A stretch of DNA of 64,000 nt from Bacteroidota bacterium (GTDB taxonomy: Bacteria; Bacteroidota; Bacteroidia; Palsa-965), in NCBI GenBank assembly GCA_016194975.1, contig JACQAM010000009.1, forward strand, positions 126,788 to 190,787. Reading direction: 5' to 3'. The translations under genes were made by a program, and so were the position numbers. Of the stretch, positions 52,483-60,737 are shown piece after piece (position 1 is the stretch's first letter; each line of letters begins with the position of its first letter). The notes under the pieces were generated by a model. It was not told where the DNA came from. It searched no databases and saw nothing but the letters and a program-made list of their open reading frames with translations.

Positions 52483-53178
52483 TCACCAGCCCGTTTCCAG
52501 CAGCGCACGCGTTTCCAGCACAGCCGTTTGCCACAGTTGAAATAGTTCTTCATCCTTCCGCTGGTAACAGCCGCCGTAATTCCCGTCGCCGAGATATTCG
52601 CGCGCTTCTTTTGCATTGAGTTTTTTCAAATAGTCCAGGTCGCACATTTTTTTCTGCGCGCCGGGCATGCTCACTCCCGCGAGGCGCGTCCAGGGAAAAT
52701 TTTCCATCCACGATGCGTGCGATGCAACCGGGTCAATCTCCATCACTTTCTTCCACGTTTTTTCCGCCTTCCACCAGTTGTGAAATTTTATGGAGATAGC
52801 GGAAGAAGAATATTGCTTCGCAATAAAATCCATCAGCGGAATATTTCCCCCGTGTCCGTTCACAAGGAGAATATGACGGAATCCGTGATGCGCGATCGAA
52901 TCAATAATATCTTTCATCAACAGGTTGAGCGTAGAGGGTTGGAGTGAAACCGTTCCGGGATAATCCATGAACAAAGGAGTGATGCCATAATGCACCACGG
53001 GAAAAACAGGAATTTCCAGCGGTTCTGCTGCTTCGATTGAAATGCGCTCAGCGAGAATGCTGTCGGTAGATAAACTCAGGTAAGCATGCTGTTCGGTGGA
53101 TCCGATAGGCAGAACGCAGCGGTCATCTTTTTCAAGATAGCTTTCTACCTGTTTCCAGTTGAGCGACGAGATGTGCAT
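52483..53178 (-). CDS. creatininase family amidohydrolase
   Basis: This 231-residue protein is of the creatininase/FAPy-deformylase (MftE-like) superfamily. Metal ligands are visible in GSTEQHAYLSLSTDS (Glu29, His31, Asp39) and VNGHGGNIPL (His109). The usual HAG-x-xET motif is replaced by ASHASWMENFPWTRL, in which the Glu is kept. It may hydrolyse a cyclic amide or formamide; the substrate is unknown. Its gene is flanked on both sides by members of the 20-nt palindrome family. Confidence 0.85.
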   Translation of the reverse strand: MHISSLNWKQVESYLEKDDRCVLPIGSTEQHAYLSLSTDSILAERISIEAAEPLEIPVFPVVHYGITPLFMDYPGTVSLQPSTLNLLMKDIIDSIAHHGFRHILLVNGHGGNIPLMDFIAKQYSSSAISIKFHNWWKAEKTWKKVMEIDPVASHASWMENFPWTRLAGVSMPGAQKKMCDLDYLKKLNAKEAREYLGDGNYGGCYQRKDEELFQLWQTAVLETRALLETGW

Positions 53179-53214
53179 GAGCTATTATTTTTGTGAAAAA
53201 AACCAGGAAATAAT

Positions 53215-53234
53215 GGTTGTGCAATAATACAACC
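53215..53234. repeat. 20-nt palindrome, RGTTGTG...ACAACY family (site f)
   Basis: GGTTGTGCA...ATACAACC, in the 74-base gap between uvrD and the creatininase gene. Confidence 0.55.
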
Positions 53235-53252
53235 CTCTTCAACATAGAAAGA

Positions 53253-55619
53253 TCATTGTACGATCTCCAGCTTCGCGAATTTCAGCAGCAATTGTTTCTG
53301 GCCGGCGCTGTCAAATTCCACAAATGCTTTTGTATTCGGGAAATTTCCTTCCATTGCGGTCACCGTTCCTTTTCCGAAACGTTCGTGCTTCACCACCGAA
53401 CCGATCTGCAGATTTTTCAAATGAGAATTATCGTGAAGGACCGGCGCCGACTTCGCCGTACTTGCTTTCACCAGATTTTTTTTCTTCGGTAAAACAGTAT
53501 TCGTCACCGTCTTCTTCATTCCGAAAGTAGGTTCATTGAATTCGCTGTGTTCGTTACGAGCCGCACTGTTTGCATACTCGATATATTTCGGATCGATCTC
53601 TTCAATGAACCGGCTTGCTTCGCAGGTGGTGAGATTTCCCCAGCGATAACGCGAAGAAGAGTAGGTGATGGTGGCACGTTTTTCCGCGCGCGTGACTGCA
53701 ACATAAAACAAACGGCGCTCTTCTTCGAGATCGGATCTTGAATTCAGTGACAGCGGAGAAGGGAAAAGATTTTCTTCAACTCCCACAATAAAGACATAAG
53801 GAAATTCAAGTCCCTTCGCTGCGTGAATGGTCATGAGTGAAACGCGATCGAGATCCGTTTCATCTTCTTTTACATCAGCGTCGGTGAGCAGGGCAATGTC
53901 CTGCATGAACTGATCGAGTGTACGCATCGCTTCTTTTTGCGGAGCGGTCTCCCCGAGGATCTCCGCTTGTTTTTCCAATTCTATCCGCGCTAATTCGGGA
54001 TCGCTCTCAATGAGTTCGATCGCCGGCGCTTCATCTCCGTCGGAAAATTCTTTGAGTCCGTTCAGTAATTCCTGCACGTTCTCATAGCGACTCACACCTT
54101 CCGGAGTTTTATCGGTGTACAATTCGCGCAGCAGTCCCGATGTATTTGCAATGTGATTTCCGAGATCATACGCATTATTCGTCGGCAACATCACCTGGAA
54201 ACTCTGGATCATGGTAATGAAATCGGCAATGCGTTGCGTGGTGCCCGAATTTATTCCCAATGCGAACGCCGTAATATTTTCGCAAACCGTCCACAAACTG
54301 ACATCATTATCGCGTGCGGCGATTGTGAGTTTGTCGAGTGAAGTGTCGCCTATTCCTCTTGCAGGATAATTGATCACGCGGCGGAAAGCTTCCTCATCAT
54401 GCGGATTTATCGCAAGCCGGTAATAGGCGAGTAAATCTTTCACTTCTTTCCGCTGGTAAAAAGAAAGTCCACCGTAAATGCGGTAAGCAATTCCTTTTTT
54501 CCGCAACGCTTCTTCCATTGCGCGGCTCTGCGCGTTCGTGCGATAGAGAATGGCGAAATCACGATTGCGTTTTTGTTTTTCCAATTTCGTATCGAAGATG
54601 CTGCGCGCTACTATCTGTCCTTCTTCATTATCAGTGTGCGCTTTCATGAGTTGAATCAGTTCTCCGTCGTCGTTGTGTGTCCACACTTTTTTCTCAAGCT
54701 GATCGCGGTTGTTGCTGATGATCGCGTTCGCAGCGCTCACAATATTTTTCGTGCTGCGGTAATTCTGTTCGAGTTTAAAAGTGTGCAGATCGGGATAATC
54801 TTTTTCGAAGCTGAGAATATTCTGAATGTTCGCGCCACGGAAAGCATAAATGGATTGCGCATCGTCGCCCACAACGCAGATGTTCTGGAATTTTGCGGCG
54901 AGTTGTTTTACAATAACGTATTGCGAAAAATTCGTGTCCTGGTACTCATCCACCATGATGTAGCGGAATTTATCCTGGTACTTATGGAGAATATCGGGAA
55001 AATCGCGGAGCAGAATATTCGTATTGAAAAGCAGGTCGTCGAAATCCATGGCGCCCGCTTTGAAACAGCGTTTGTGATAGAGATCGTAAACAAGGCCGAT
55101 CTTCGGTTTTCCACTCATGCGGTCTTCTTCCATGATCGTCGAATCCAATTGGTACGCTGCAGCAGAAACAAGATTATTTTTCGCCGATGAAATTCTGCTC
55201 AGCACTAAACCCGGTTTGTAAATTTTTTCGTCGAGTCCCTGTTCTTTGAGAATGGATTTGAGTAGCGATTTGGAATCGTCAGTATCATAAATTGTAAAAT
55301 TGGAAGGATAACCGATGCGTTCCGCCTCCGAGCGAAGAATGCGCGCAAACACCGAGTGAAAAGTTCCCATCCATAAATTCCGTGCTTCGCCTTTTGTCAC
55401 AATTTTTGCAATGCGGTCTTTCATTTCACGCGCCGCTTTATTTGTAAAAGTGAGCGCAAGAATATTGAACGCATCCACTCCGCTGTTCACGAGATGCGCC
55501 ACGCGGTATGTGAGTACGCGCGTTTTGCCCGAGCCCGCGCCCGCGACAATCATCACCGGGCCATCGGTACATTTTACCGCCGCACACTGCGCTTCATTGA
55601 GTTCTTCGAGGTAATTCAC
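53253..55619 (-). CDS. uvrD: DNA helicase UvrD/PcrA
   Basis: This 788-residue superfamily 1A helicase acts in excision and mismatch repair and in displacing proteins from DNA. Seen in order: the Q motif (LNEAQCAAV), Walker A AGAGSGKTR (26-34), TFTNKAAREMKDRI, DEYQDTN, GDDAQSIYAFRGA, NYRSTKNI, LYRTNAQSRAMEE, TIHAAKGLEFPYVFI and VAVTRAEKRATI. The C-terminus carries a PcrA-like tudor end (IGSVVKHERFGKGTVTAMEG...QKQLLLKFAKLEIV). A TAAATTTG box lies upstream at 55721-55714. Confidence 0.96.
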   Translation of the reverse strand: MNYLEELNEAQCAAVKCTDGPVMIVAGAGSGKTRVLTYRVAHLVNSGVDAFNILALTFTNKAAREMKDRIAKIVTKGEARNLWMGTFHSVFARILRSEAERIGYPSNFTIYDTDDSKSLLKSILKEQGLDEKIYKPGLVLSRISSAKNNLVSAAAYQLDSTIMEEDRMSGKPKIGLVYDLYHKRCFKAGAMDFDDLLFNTNILLRDFPDILHKYQDKFRYIMVDEYQDTNFSQYVIVKQLAAKFQNICVVGDDAQSIYAFRGANIQNILSFEKDYPDLHTFKLEQNYRSTKNIVSAANAIISNNRDQLEKKVWTHNDDGELIQLMKAHTDNEEGQIVARSIFDTKLEKQKRNRDFAILYRTNAQSRAMEEALRKKGIAYRIYGGLSFYQRKEVKDLLAYYRLAINPHDEEAFRRVINYPARGIGDTSLDKLTIAARDNDVSLWTVCENITAFALGINSGTTQRIADFITMIQSFQVMLPTNNAYDLGNHIANTSGLLRELYTDKTPEGVSRYENVQELLNGLKEFSDGDEAPAIELIESDPELARIELEKQAEILGETAPQKEAMRTLDQFMQDIALLTDADVKEDETDLDRVSLMTIHAAKGLEFPYVFIVGVEENLFPSPLSLNSRSDLEEERRLFYVAVTRAEKRATITYSSSRYRWGNLTTCEASRFIEEIDPKYIEYANSAARNEHSEFNEPTFGMKKTVTNTVLPKKKNLVKASTAKSAPVLHDNSHLKNLQIGSVVKHERFGKGTVTAMEGNFPNTKAFVEFDSAGQKQLLLKFAKLEIVQ

Positions 55620-55713
55620 TTTGGAAGAATAGTTATTGGGTTAATGAGTTATTGGGTTGGCGAAATCAAAAGTTGTTTTCACAGGTTAAAAAAAGCAAAA
55701 GAAAATTTCGTTA

Positions 55714-55721
55714 CAAATTTA
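55714..55721 (-). promoter_or_regulatory. Bacteroidota -7 box (TAAATTTG) upstream of uvrD
   Basis: The reverse strand reads TAAATTTG, a perfect TAnnTTTG, 94 bases before the uvrD start. No spaced -33 TTG is seen. Confidence 0.4.
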
Positions 55722-55794
55722 AGGGTTTGACGATGGAAGATGGATGATGTGGAAAACTAATTGGTGGAAAACTAATTTCGTATTTCGTAACTTT

Positions 55795-55812
55795 TCCCGA
55801 ATTAATTCGGGA
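55795..55812. repeat. 18-nt perfect palindrome flanked by a 13-nt direct repeat
   Basis: TCCCGAATTAATTCGGGA is a perfect palindrome. ATTTCGTATTTCG occurs on both sides (55775-55787 and 55812-55824). It lies 20 bases before the DUF2905 start and might be an operator or a small inserted palindrome. Confidence 0.6.
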
Positions 55813-55832
55813 TTTCGTATTTCGCACTTACC

Positions 55833-56054
55833 ATGCCTACTCTCACCAAATATCTATTCCTCGCCGGCGCACTACTCATTCTCGCCGGACTCGTGTGGTG
55901 GTTATTCGGCGACAAATTAAAATGGATAGGAAAACTTCCGGGAGACATTCGCATTGAAAATAATAATGGTGGATTTTATTTCCCGATCGTCACTTGTATT
56001 CTCATCAGTGTTGTGCTAACACTGTTGATGTGGCTGATCAGGAAATTTATGTGA
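55833..56054 (+). CDS. DUF2905 small membrane protein
   Basis: This 73-residue protein has two TM helices (about residues 7-24 and 50-69) separated by the family signature GDKLKWIGKLPGDIRIE and FYFPIVTCILIS. That is the whole DUF2905 domain; length is normal. Its function is unknown. It stands alone, with a strong palindrome just upstream. Confidence 0.9.
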   Translation: MPTLTKYLFLAGALLILAGLVWWLFGDKLKWIGKLPGDIRIENNNGGFYFPIVTCILISVVLTLLMWLIRKFM

Positions 56055-56175
56055 GGCCGTGTATTATTCAGTGACAGCAACCAGATTAGTTCAATGTGAT
56101 GTCGCTGCTCCAATGAAATTTCGTAAATTCGCTATGAGTTTACCGTTGTGATCAAAACGTCTAAGTCAAATTAAT

Positions 56176-56370
56176 ATGAAAGGTGTTAGCTATATCAAAG
56201 ACAGCCATAAAAAAGTGAAGGCGGTGCAGATCGACATTAGTCTTCTGGAAAAATATAATGAGCAACTGGAAGATTTGATCGATGTAATAATTGCTGAATC
56301 GAGGGTAGATGAACCCAGTGTACCATTTGAAAGAGTAGAAAAATCGCTCCGAAAAAAAGGTAAAATATGA
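56176..56370 (+). CDS. antitoxin of a RelE-type toxin-antitoxin pair
   Basis: This 64-residue protein has a central helical, acidic stretch (LLEKYNEQLEDLIDVIIAESRV) and a basic tail (RVEKSLRKKGKI). It resembles no named antitoxin strongly, but it is the right size and its stop overlaps the toxin start by 4 bases (ATGA). It is expected to bind and neutralise the toxin and to repress the operon. Confidence 0.75.
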   Translation: MKGVSYIKDSHKKVKAVQIDISLLEKYNEQLEDLIDVIIAESRVDEPSVPFERVEKSLRKKGKI

Positions 56371-56627
56371 TTTACCTGATTACGGTAAAAAGATCTGCCG
56401 TCAAGGAAATTGAAATGCTTCCGGTAAAAGTAGCTTCTAAAATCGTTGATGCGATTCGGGCGTTGGCAGTTAATCCCAGGCCGACAGGATGCATAAAACT
56501 AAAAGGTGATGGCGGATATTTCTGGAGAATCAGAATTGGAGATTACCGTGTCATCTATTCCATAAAAGACGAAATAAAAATTATTAATGTACAGAAAGTA
56601 GGACATCGAAAAGACATTTATAAATAA
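56367..56627 (+). CDS. RelE/ParE family toxin
   Basis: This 86-residue protein shows the RelE fold pattern: YLITVKRSAVKEIEMLP, a helix pair (KVASKIVDAIRALA), NPRPTGCIKLKGDGGYFWRIRIGDYRVIYSI and the end KVGHRKDIYK. The basic residues Lys/Arg in the central strands and the final HRKDIY are typical of mRNA-cleaving RelE members. It is coupled to the antitoxin by a 4-base overlap. It could be a chromosomal stabilising or persister module. Confidence 0.9.
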   Translation: MIYLITVKRSAVKEIEMLPVKVASKIVDAIRALAVNPRPTGCIKLKGDGGYFWRIRIGDYRVIYSIKDEIKIINVQKVGHRKDIYK

Positions 56628-56643
56628 ACTAAAAATTTCTCCA

Positions 56644-57831
56644 ATGAAAAAGATCATCACACTTCTCGTAATTATTCCGCTGAACATTGCTCTTCACGCC
56701 GGCGACCTGAATTATTTTTCCGGAACGTGGAATGAATCGCTGAAAAAAGCAGGCGCCGAAAAAAAATACGTGATGCTCGATTGCTACACCGATTGGTGCG
56801 GCTGGTGCAAAGTGATGGACCGCTCCACTTTCAAAAGCGACACTACGATTACAGAGATCGATAAGAATTTTGTCGCGATAAAAAGAGAAATGGAAAAAGA
56901 TCCGGAGGGACTCATGATCGCAATGAAATATCACATTCAGGCATTTCCTACTTACTTGATCTTTTCTCCCGAAGGAAAATTAATTTACACGATAGTGGGT
57001 TATCGCCCCACCCAGCAATTTGTAGATGAATTGATGAAAGCTGAAAATCCTGCAACGCAGGTTAATTATCCCGGCTATTCTCCGGCGCTCGATCCCGGTT
57101 TCCCGGAGTTTTACAAAAAATCGTACGGCACCGGAAAGGCACGTGTGAATCCTTCTCCAGATACAGTGAATACATTTCTCGATAAACAAAAAGATATTAC
57201 TGCTGAAGTTCCCTGGGATGTGATCGCACGTTTCAATGTGAATGATAAATATTCCAATCTCGTTCTTTCTAATGCAGATAAGTTGCGCGGGCTCTATGGA
57301 AAAGACCAGGTGGATAACAAAATTTACGCGATCATTTTTATGAAAGGAGATTCTGCTGCAAATAAGAATGATGAGAAGTTGCTGAATGAAGCGCTCGCCG
57401 ATCTCGACAAATATTTTCCCGGAAATATTTACAATGGAAGTAATAAACGCCGGTTGAGCATTTCATTCTATGAAAAGAATAACGGATGGGTGAAAGTGAC
57501 ACAGCTCGAACAAGCAATGCTTGATACGTGTAAACCTGCGAGTATGAATTCTGCTTCCAATGAAATAAATGACGTGTGCTGGGGATTTTATGAGAAGTGC
57601 GACGACAAAACTGCACTGGAACTTACATTACCATTAATGAAAAAAATTACGGATGCTGTCCCTGAATATGCTTCCATGGATACTTATGCCTCTTTGCTTT
57701 ACAAAGCCGGCCATTATAAAGAAGCAAAAACAGTCGCTGAAAATGCGATCGCGCTTGGTAAGAAGAGCGGCGATAAAACAGATTCGACCGAGAAACTGCT
57801 GGTGGACATCAACACTAAACTCAAGCAGTAG
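56644..57831 (+). CDS. secreted thioredoxin-family protein
   Basis: This 395-residue protein has a signal peptide (MKKIITLLVIIPLNIALHAG). Residues 25-135 form a thioredoxin fold with CxxC in DWCGWCKVMDRSTF (Cys52, Cys55) and the cis-Pro in QAFPTYLIFSPEG. The remaining about 260 residues are helical, with a TPR-like end (YASLLYKAGHYKEAKTVAENAIALGKKSG). It is likely a periplasmic disulphide reductase or isomerase. The gene starts 16 bases after the toxin, probably by read-through or with its own promoter. Confidence 0.85.
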   Translation: MKKIITLLVIIPLNIALHAGDLNYFSGTWNESLKKAGAEKKYVMLDCYTDWCGWCKVMDRSTFKSDTTITEIDKNFVAIKREMEKDPEGLMIAMKYHIQAFPTYLIFSPEGKLIYTIVGYRPTQQFVDELMKAENPATQVNYPGYSPALDPGFPEFYKKSYGTGKARVNPSPDTVNTFLDKQKDITAEVPWDVIARFNVNDKYSNLVLSNADKLRGLYGKDQVDNKIYAIIFMKGDSAANKNDEKLLNEALADLDKYFPGNIYNGSNKRRLSISFYEKNNGWVKVTQLEQAMLDTCKPASMNSASNEINDVCWGFYEKCDDKTALELTLPLMKKITDAVPEYASMDTYASLLYKAGHYKEAKTVAENAIALGKKSGDKTDSTEKLLVDINTKLKQ

Positions 57832-57846
57832 ACGGAATCTCGTTTT

Positions 57847-58869
57847 ATGTTTTACCGGGTTATTTTTTTTTTGAAGCTTATTTTATTTTTATGGTTGTGT
57901 TTCAGTACAACCACATCCATTCATGCCGGGAATGCACACCCTGTTCGTCCCGATTATTCCAATGAAAAATTCTGGATCGCACTTCCCGCAAGGCACGACA
58001 TAGGCGACAGCATTCCTCCCGGTTGTGAAATAAAGGAAGATGAAGCCAATGCAAATGCGGATGTGTTCTACATTCATCCAACGGTTTATCTTGCCGGCGG
58101 CCCCTGGAACGGCGATCTCGATGATAAAAGTCTCAACCGGAAATGTGATGCGTGTGTTTTATTCCAGGCCACGCCGTTCAACGCGTGTTGTAAAGTTTAT
58201 GCGCCGCGTTACCGGCAGGCTATTCTCCGCGCCTTCACCGATTCGTGTGCTGCAGGAGATGCTGCACTCGATACAGCGTACTCCGATGTGAAAAAAGCTT
58301 TTGAATATTATCTCGCGAATTATAATCACGGCCGGCCCATCATCGTTGCAGGGCACAGCCAGGGATCGTATCACGCAAAACGCTTACTCAAAGAATTTTT
58401 CGAGGGAAAACCTTTACTCAAACAACTCGTTGCCGCGTACGCAATTGGTTGCCCGATACCGGTGAATTATTTTAGCGACATTCCCGTTGGCGACAGTGCA
58501 GCGCAAACCGGATGTTTCATAACATGGAATACGGTTGCTTACGGTACGCAGATGACAGGCGCGCTCGCACGCTACACAGGCGATGCGTGTGTGAATCCGC
58601 TGACGTGGAGAACAGATACAACGACTGCGAAAAAAGAATTGCATGATGGAGCAGTACCGTTTGATTTTAAAAGTATCGATCGCCACCTCGTGCAGGCCTG
58701 CATCCGCGGAAATTTACTCTGGATTACTTCTTCCGACAAAAAACATTTCCGGAAATATTATCATCTCGGGAAGATCTATCATGTGAGTGATGTGAATTTT
58801 TTCTACATGGACATACGCGCGAATGCGATCGTGCGCGTGAATGCGTACAGGAAGAAGAATGGGAATTAA
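57847..58869 (+). CDS. DUF3089 protein, alpha/beta hydrolase-like
   Basis: This 340-residue exported protein has a signal segment (residues 1-28). The DUF3089 body has DVFYIHPTVYLAGGPWNGDL, APRYRQAIL, YSDVKKAFEYYLAN and the nucleophile elbow IIVAGHSQGSYHAKRLL (Ser171), followed by the IDRHLVQACIRG...HVSDVNFFYMDIRANAIVRV end with a possible catalytic His and Asp. It may be an esterase. A 20-nt palindrome of the RGTTGTG family lies within the signal-peptide codons, starting at the Trp codon. Confidence 0.87.
   Translation: MFYRVIFFLKLILFLWLCFSTTTSIHAGNAHPVRPDYSNEKFWIALPARHDIGDSIPPGCEIKEDEANANADVFYIHPTVYLAGGPWNGDLDDKSLNRKCDACVLFQATPFNACCKVYAPRYRQAILRAFTDSCAAGDAALDTAYSDVKKAFEYYLANYNHGRPIIVAGHSQGSYHAKRLLKEFFEGKPLLKQLVAAYAIGCPIPVNYFSDIPVGDSAAQTGCFITWNTVAYGTQMTGALARYTGDACVNPLTWRTDTTTAKKELHDGAVPFDFKSIDRHLVQACIRGNLLWITSSDKKHFRKYYHLGKIYHVSDVNFFYMDIRANAIVRVNAYRKKNGN
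57893..57912. repeat. 20-nt palindrome inside the DUF3089 signal peptide (site g)
   Basis: GGTTGTGTTTCAGTACAACC lies in frame and encodes part of WLCFSTT. The core TTGTGTTTCAG is also in site h (63643-63662). Confidence 0.6.
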
Positions 58870-58880
58870 TTCCAAAAAAA

Positions 58881-60737
58881 TTATCTGAACACAGTCAGCT
58901 TTACATCATCGATGGATGTTTCTGCATTTTTTTCAGTTTGATTGAACATCACTGAAAAAATATCGCCTTTCATCATGGAAGGAAGCGGAACAATAAGATG
59001 AACATCCTGCCATTTATTTTCTTCTGTCATTTGCCGGATAATGAAATAAGATCCGCCCGATAATTCCTTATCGTTATGACGGAAACTGTAAACGGCCGAG
59101 GCATCCGTTCCAATGTTATTCATCCTGCATTTGAAATCAATATCGAGGAGTAAACTTTCATAACCGGTTATTGAATCAGGAATGAGCCGATCAATGTAAC
59201 CACGACAGGCGAATGAGCGATCGGTGATCGAATCCATCAGTACAGAATGATTTCCGGAAAAAGAAGATTGTTTTAAAATATTTTTTCCCGCGATGAAAGG
59301 ATCATCCTGTTCGAGATTGAATTTTTTTACAGAATAAATTTTTGCATTCGAAGGAATTGGAAGCACCGGCGGATCATTGGCCAGCCACATGTATTGAATT
59401 TCTGACCGGAGAAAAACGCGGTAGTAATCTTTTTCCGTCATTCCACCCCATGCAAACATTCCCCGGTGATATTGCCACACCTGGAAGATAAGCAGGCAGG
59501 AGAGCGGAAGAATGAAAATAAAAGAAAGTAGAATGCGAAAAATAGTTCCAATGGATGAAAGAAAAATGCAGAAGAGAATAACGAAGAACGGTGTGAATTC
59601 CACGAGGGGGCGCATACCGAATGCGCCGGAATAATTCCATGCCCACCACGATGAGATGACCCATACTGCTGCAATGAAAAAAGAGAGGAAAGAAAAAAAA
59701 CGAAATTTATTTTTCAGGAACAATGGAATGATCCCGATAAAACAAATCAGCAGCAAAGGCGAATAAATGAACGCACCGTTATTGAAACTGAACAAACACT
59801 GAAAAAAATGCGGGTGAAGAAAATCAAATCCTTCTTTCGAATACGCATAGACGAACCATCGCCCCGACTGCGCATGGTAATAAAGTAATTGCGGGATCAG
59901 CGCAGACGCAAATGTGAGAAGAGGATAAATGAGTTTTGCTTTCAGGTGCAGAATATTTACCGCGAAAATTTTTAATGCAGATAAATTTTCTGCAAGGAAC
60001 GGCAGACTTAAAATGATCAACGCATTTACAGGGCGAATGGCAATGATCAGCCCGGTGATGAGCGAGAGGAAAATAAATTTCTTCGGAGTAAAATTATTTA
60101 TCGCTGAATGTGCGAGATAAATGAAAATGCAGAACATGCTGTAAGAATACACATGTGTCATTGCCGGTTCCCACAGGACATATTCGAAAAGATTGGTTCC
60201 GAAAAAAACAAGTGCGATGGAAATGGAAATTGAAATTTCATTGATGCCCGTTCTTCTCAGGTAACGGAGCAGGAAAAACGTTCCGAGTAAAAAATAAAAA
60301 AGCGCTGCAGCTTCCATCGCCACACGGTAGGGCGCCGAATAGCCGTCGGCCGCATCGCCGCTCATTTTTGCATACGCATGCCCGCAAAGAAAAAACGGCG
60401 CAGCAAGTAGTGCTTCACCCGCAAAATATTTGTTCACCGGTTTTCCATCGAAGAGGTTGCAGAAACCGCATTCACCGGTGTGAACGAGAGGAGGATATTT
60501 TTCCTGCAGCGCATTGATGAAATCAAAACGCAGATCATGATAAATAAAAGTTGCAGGCAGGTAAGAATAATACCCGATCGCATCTCCGCTTATTACCTGC
60601 TGTGCGTGGAAGGGTTTCCAGATCTGCTGCGAAGAATAGCGGAAAGAAAAAATAACAATGAAAACGAGCAGTAATTCAGGTCCTCTCCTGAAAGATGAAA
60701 TGTGCGAAAAAAAATTTTTCATTTTTCCGCCGTTCAT
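58881..60737 (-). CDS. multi-pass membrane protein, GT-C-like, with C-terminal beta-sandwich
   Basis: This 618-residue protein starts at ATG 60737, whose A follows directly on the TAA stop of the WG-repeat gene (TAAATG); an ATG at 60722 is possible. About ten TM segments lie between residues 20 and 440. The first loop has SGDAIGYYSYLPATFIYHDLRFDF, a region like that of membrane glycosyltransferases and mannosyltransferases. The last about 150 residues are soluble and beta-rich (YIDRLIPDSITGYESLLLDIDFKCRMNN...VHLIVPLP), like a carbohydrate-binding sandwich. The activity is unproven; membrane-anchored glycan transfer is an inference. Confidence 0.7.
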   Translation of the reverse strand: MNGGKMKNFFSHISSFRRGPELLLVFIVIFSFRYSSQQIWKPFHAQQVISGDAIGYYSYLPATFIYHDLRFDFINALQEKYPPLVHTGECGFCNLFDGKPVNKYFAGEALLAAPFFLCGHAYAKMSGDAADGYSAPYRVAMEAAALFYFLLGTFFLLRYLRRTGINEISISISIALVFFGTNLFEYVLWEPAMTHVYSYSMFCIFIYLAHSAINNFTPKKFIFLSLITGLIIAIRPVNALIILSLPFLAENLSALKIFAVNILHLKAKLIYPLLTFASALIPQLLYYHAQSGRWFVYAYSKEGFDFLHPHFFQCLFSFNNGAFIYSPLLLICFIGIIPLFLKNKFRFFSFLSFFIAAVWVISSWWAWNYSGAFGMRPLVEFTPFFVILFCIFLSSIGTIFRILLSFIFILPLSCLLIFQVWQYHRGMFAWGGMTEKDYYRVFLRSEIQYMWLANDPPVLPIPSNAKIYSVKKFNLEQDDPFIAGKNILKQSSFSGNHSVLMDSITDRSFACRGYIDRLIPDSITGYESLLLDIDFKCRMNNIGTDASAVYSFRHNDKELSGGSYFIIRQMTEENKWQDVHLIVPLPSMMKGDIFSVMFNQTEKNAETSIDDVKLTVFR

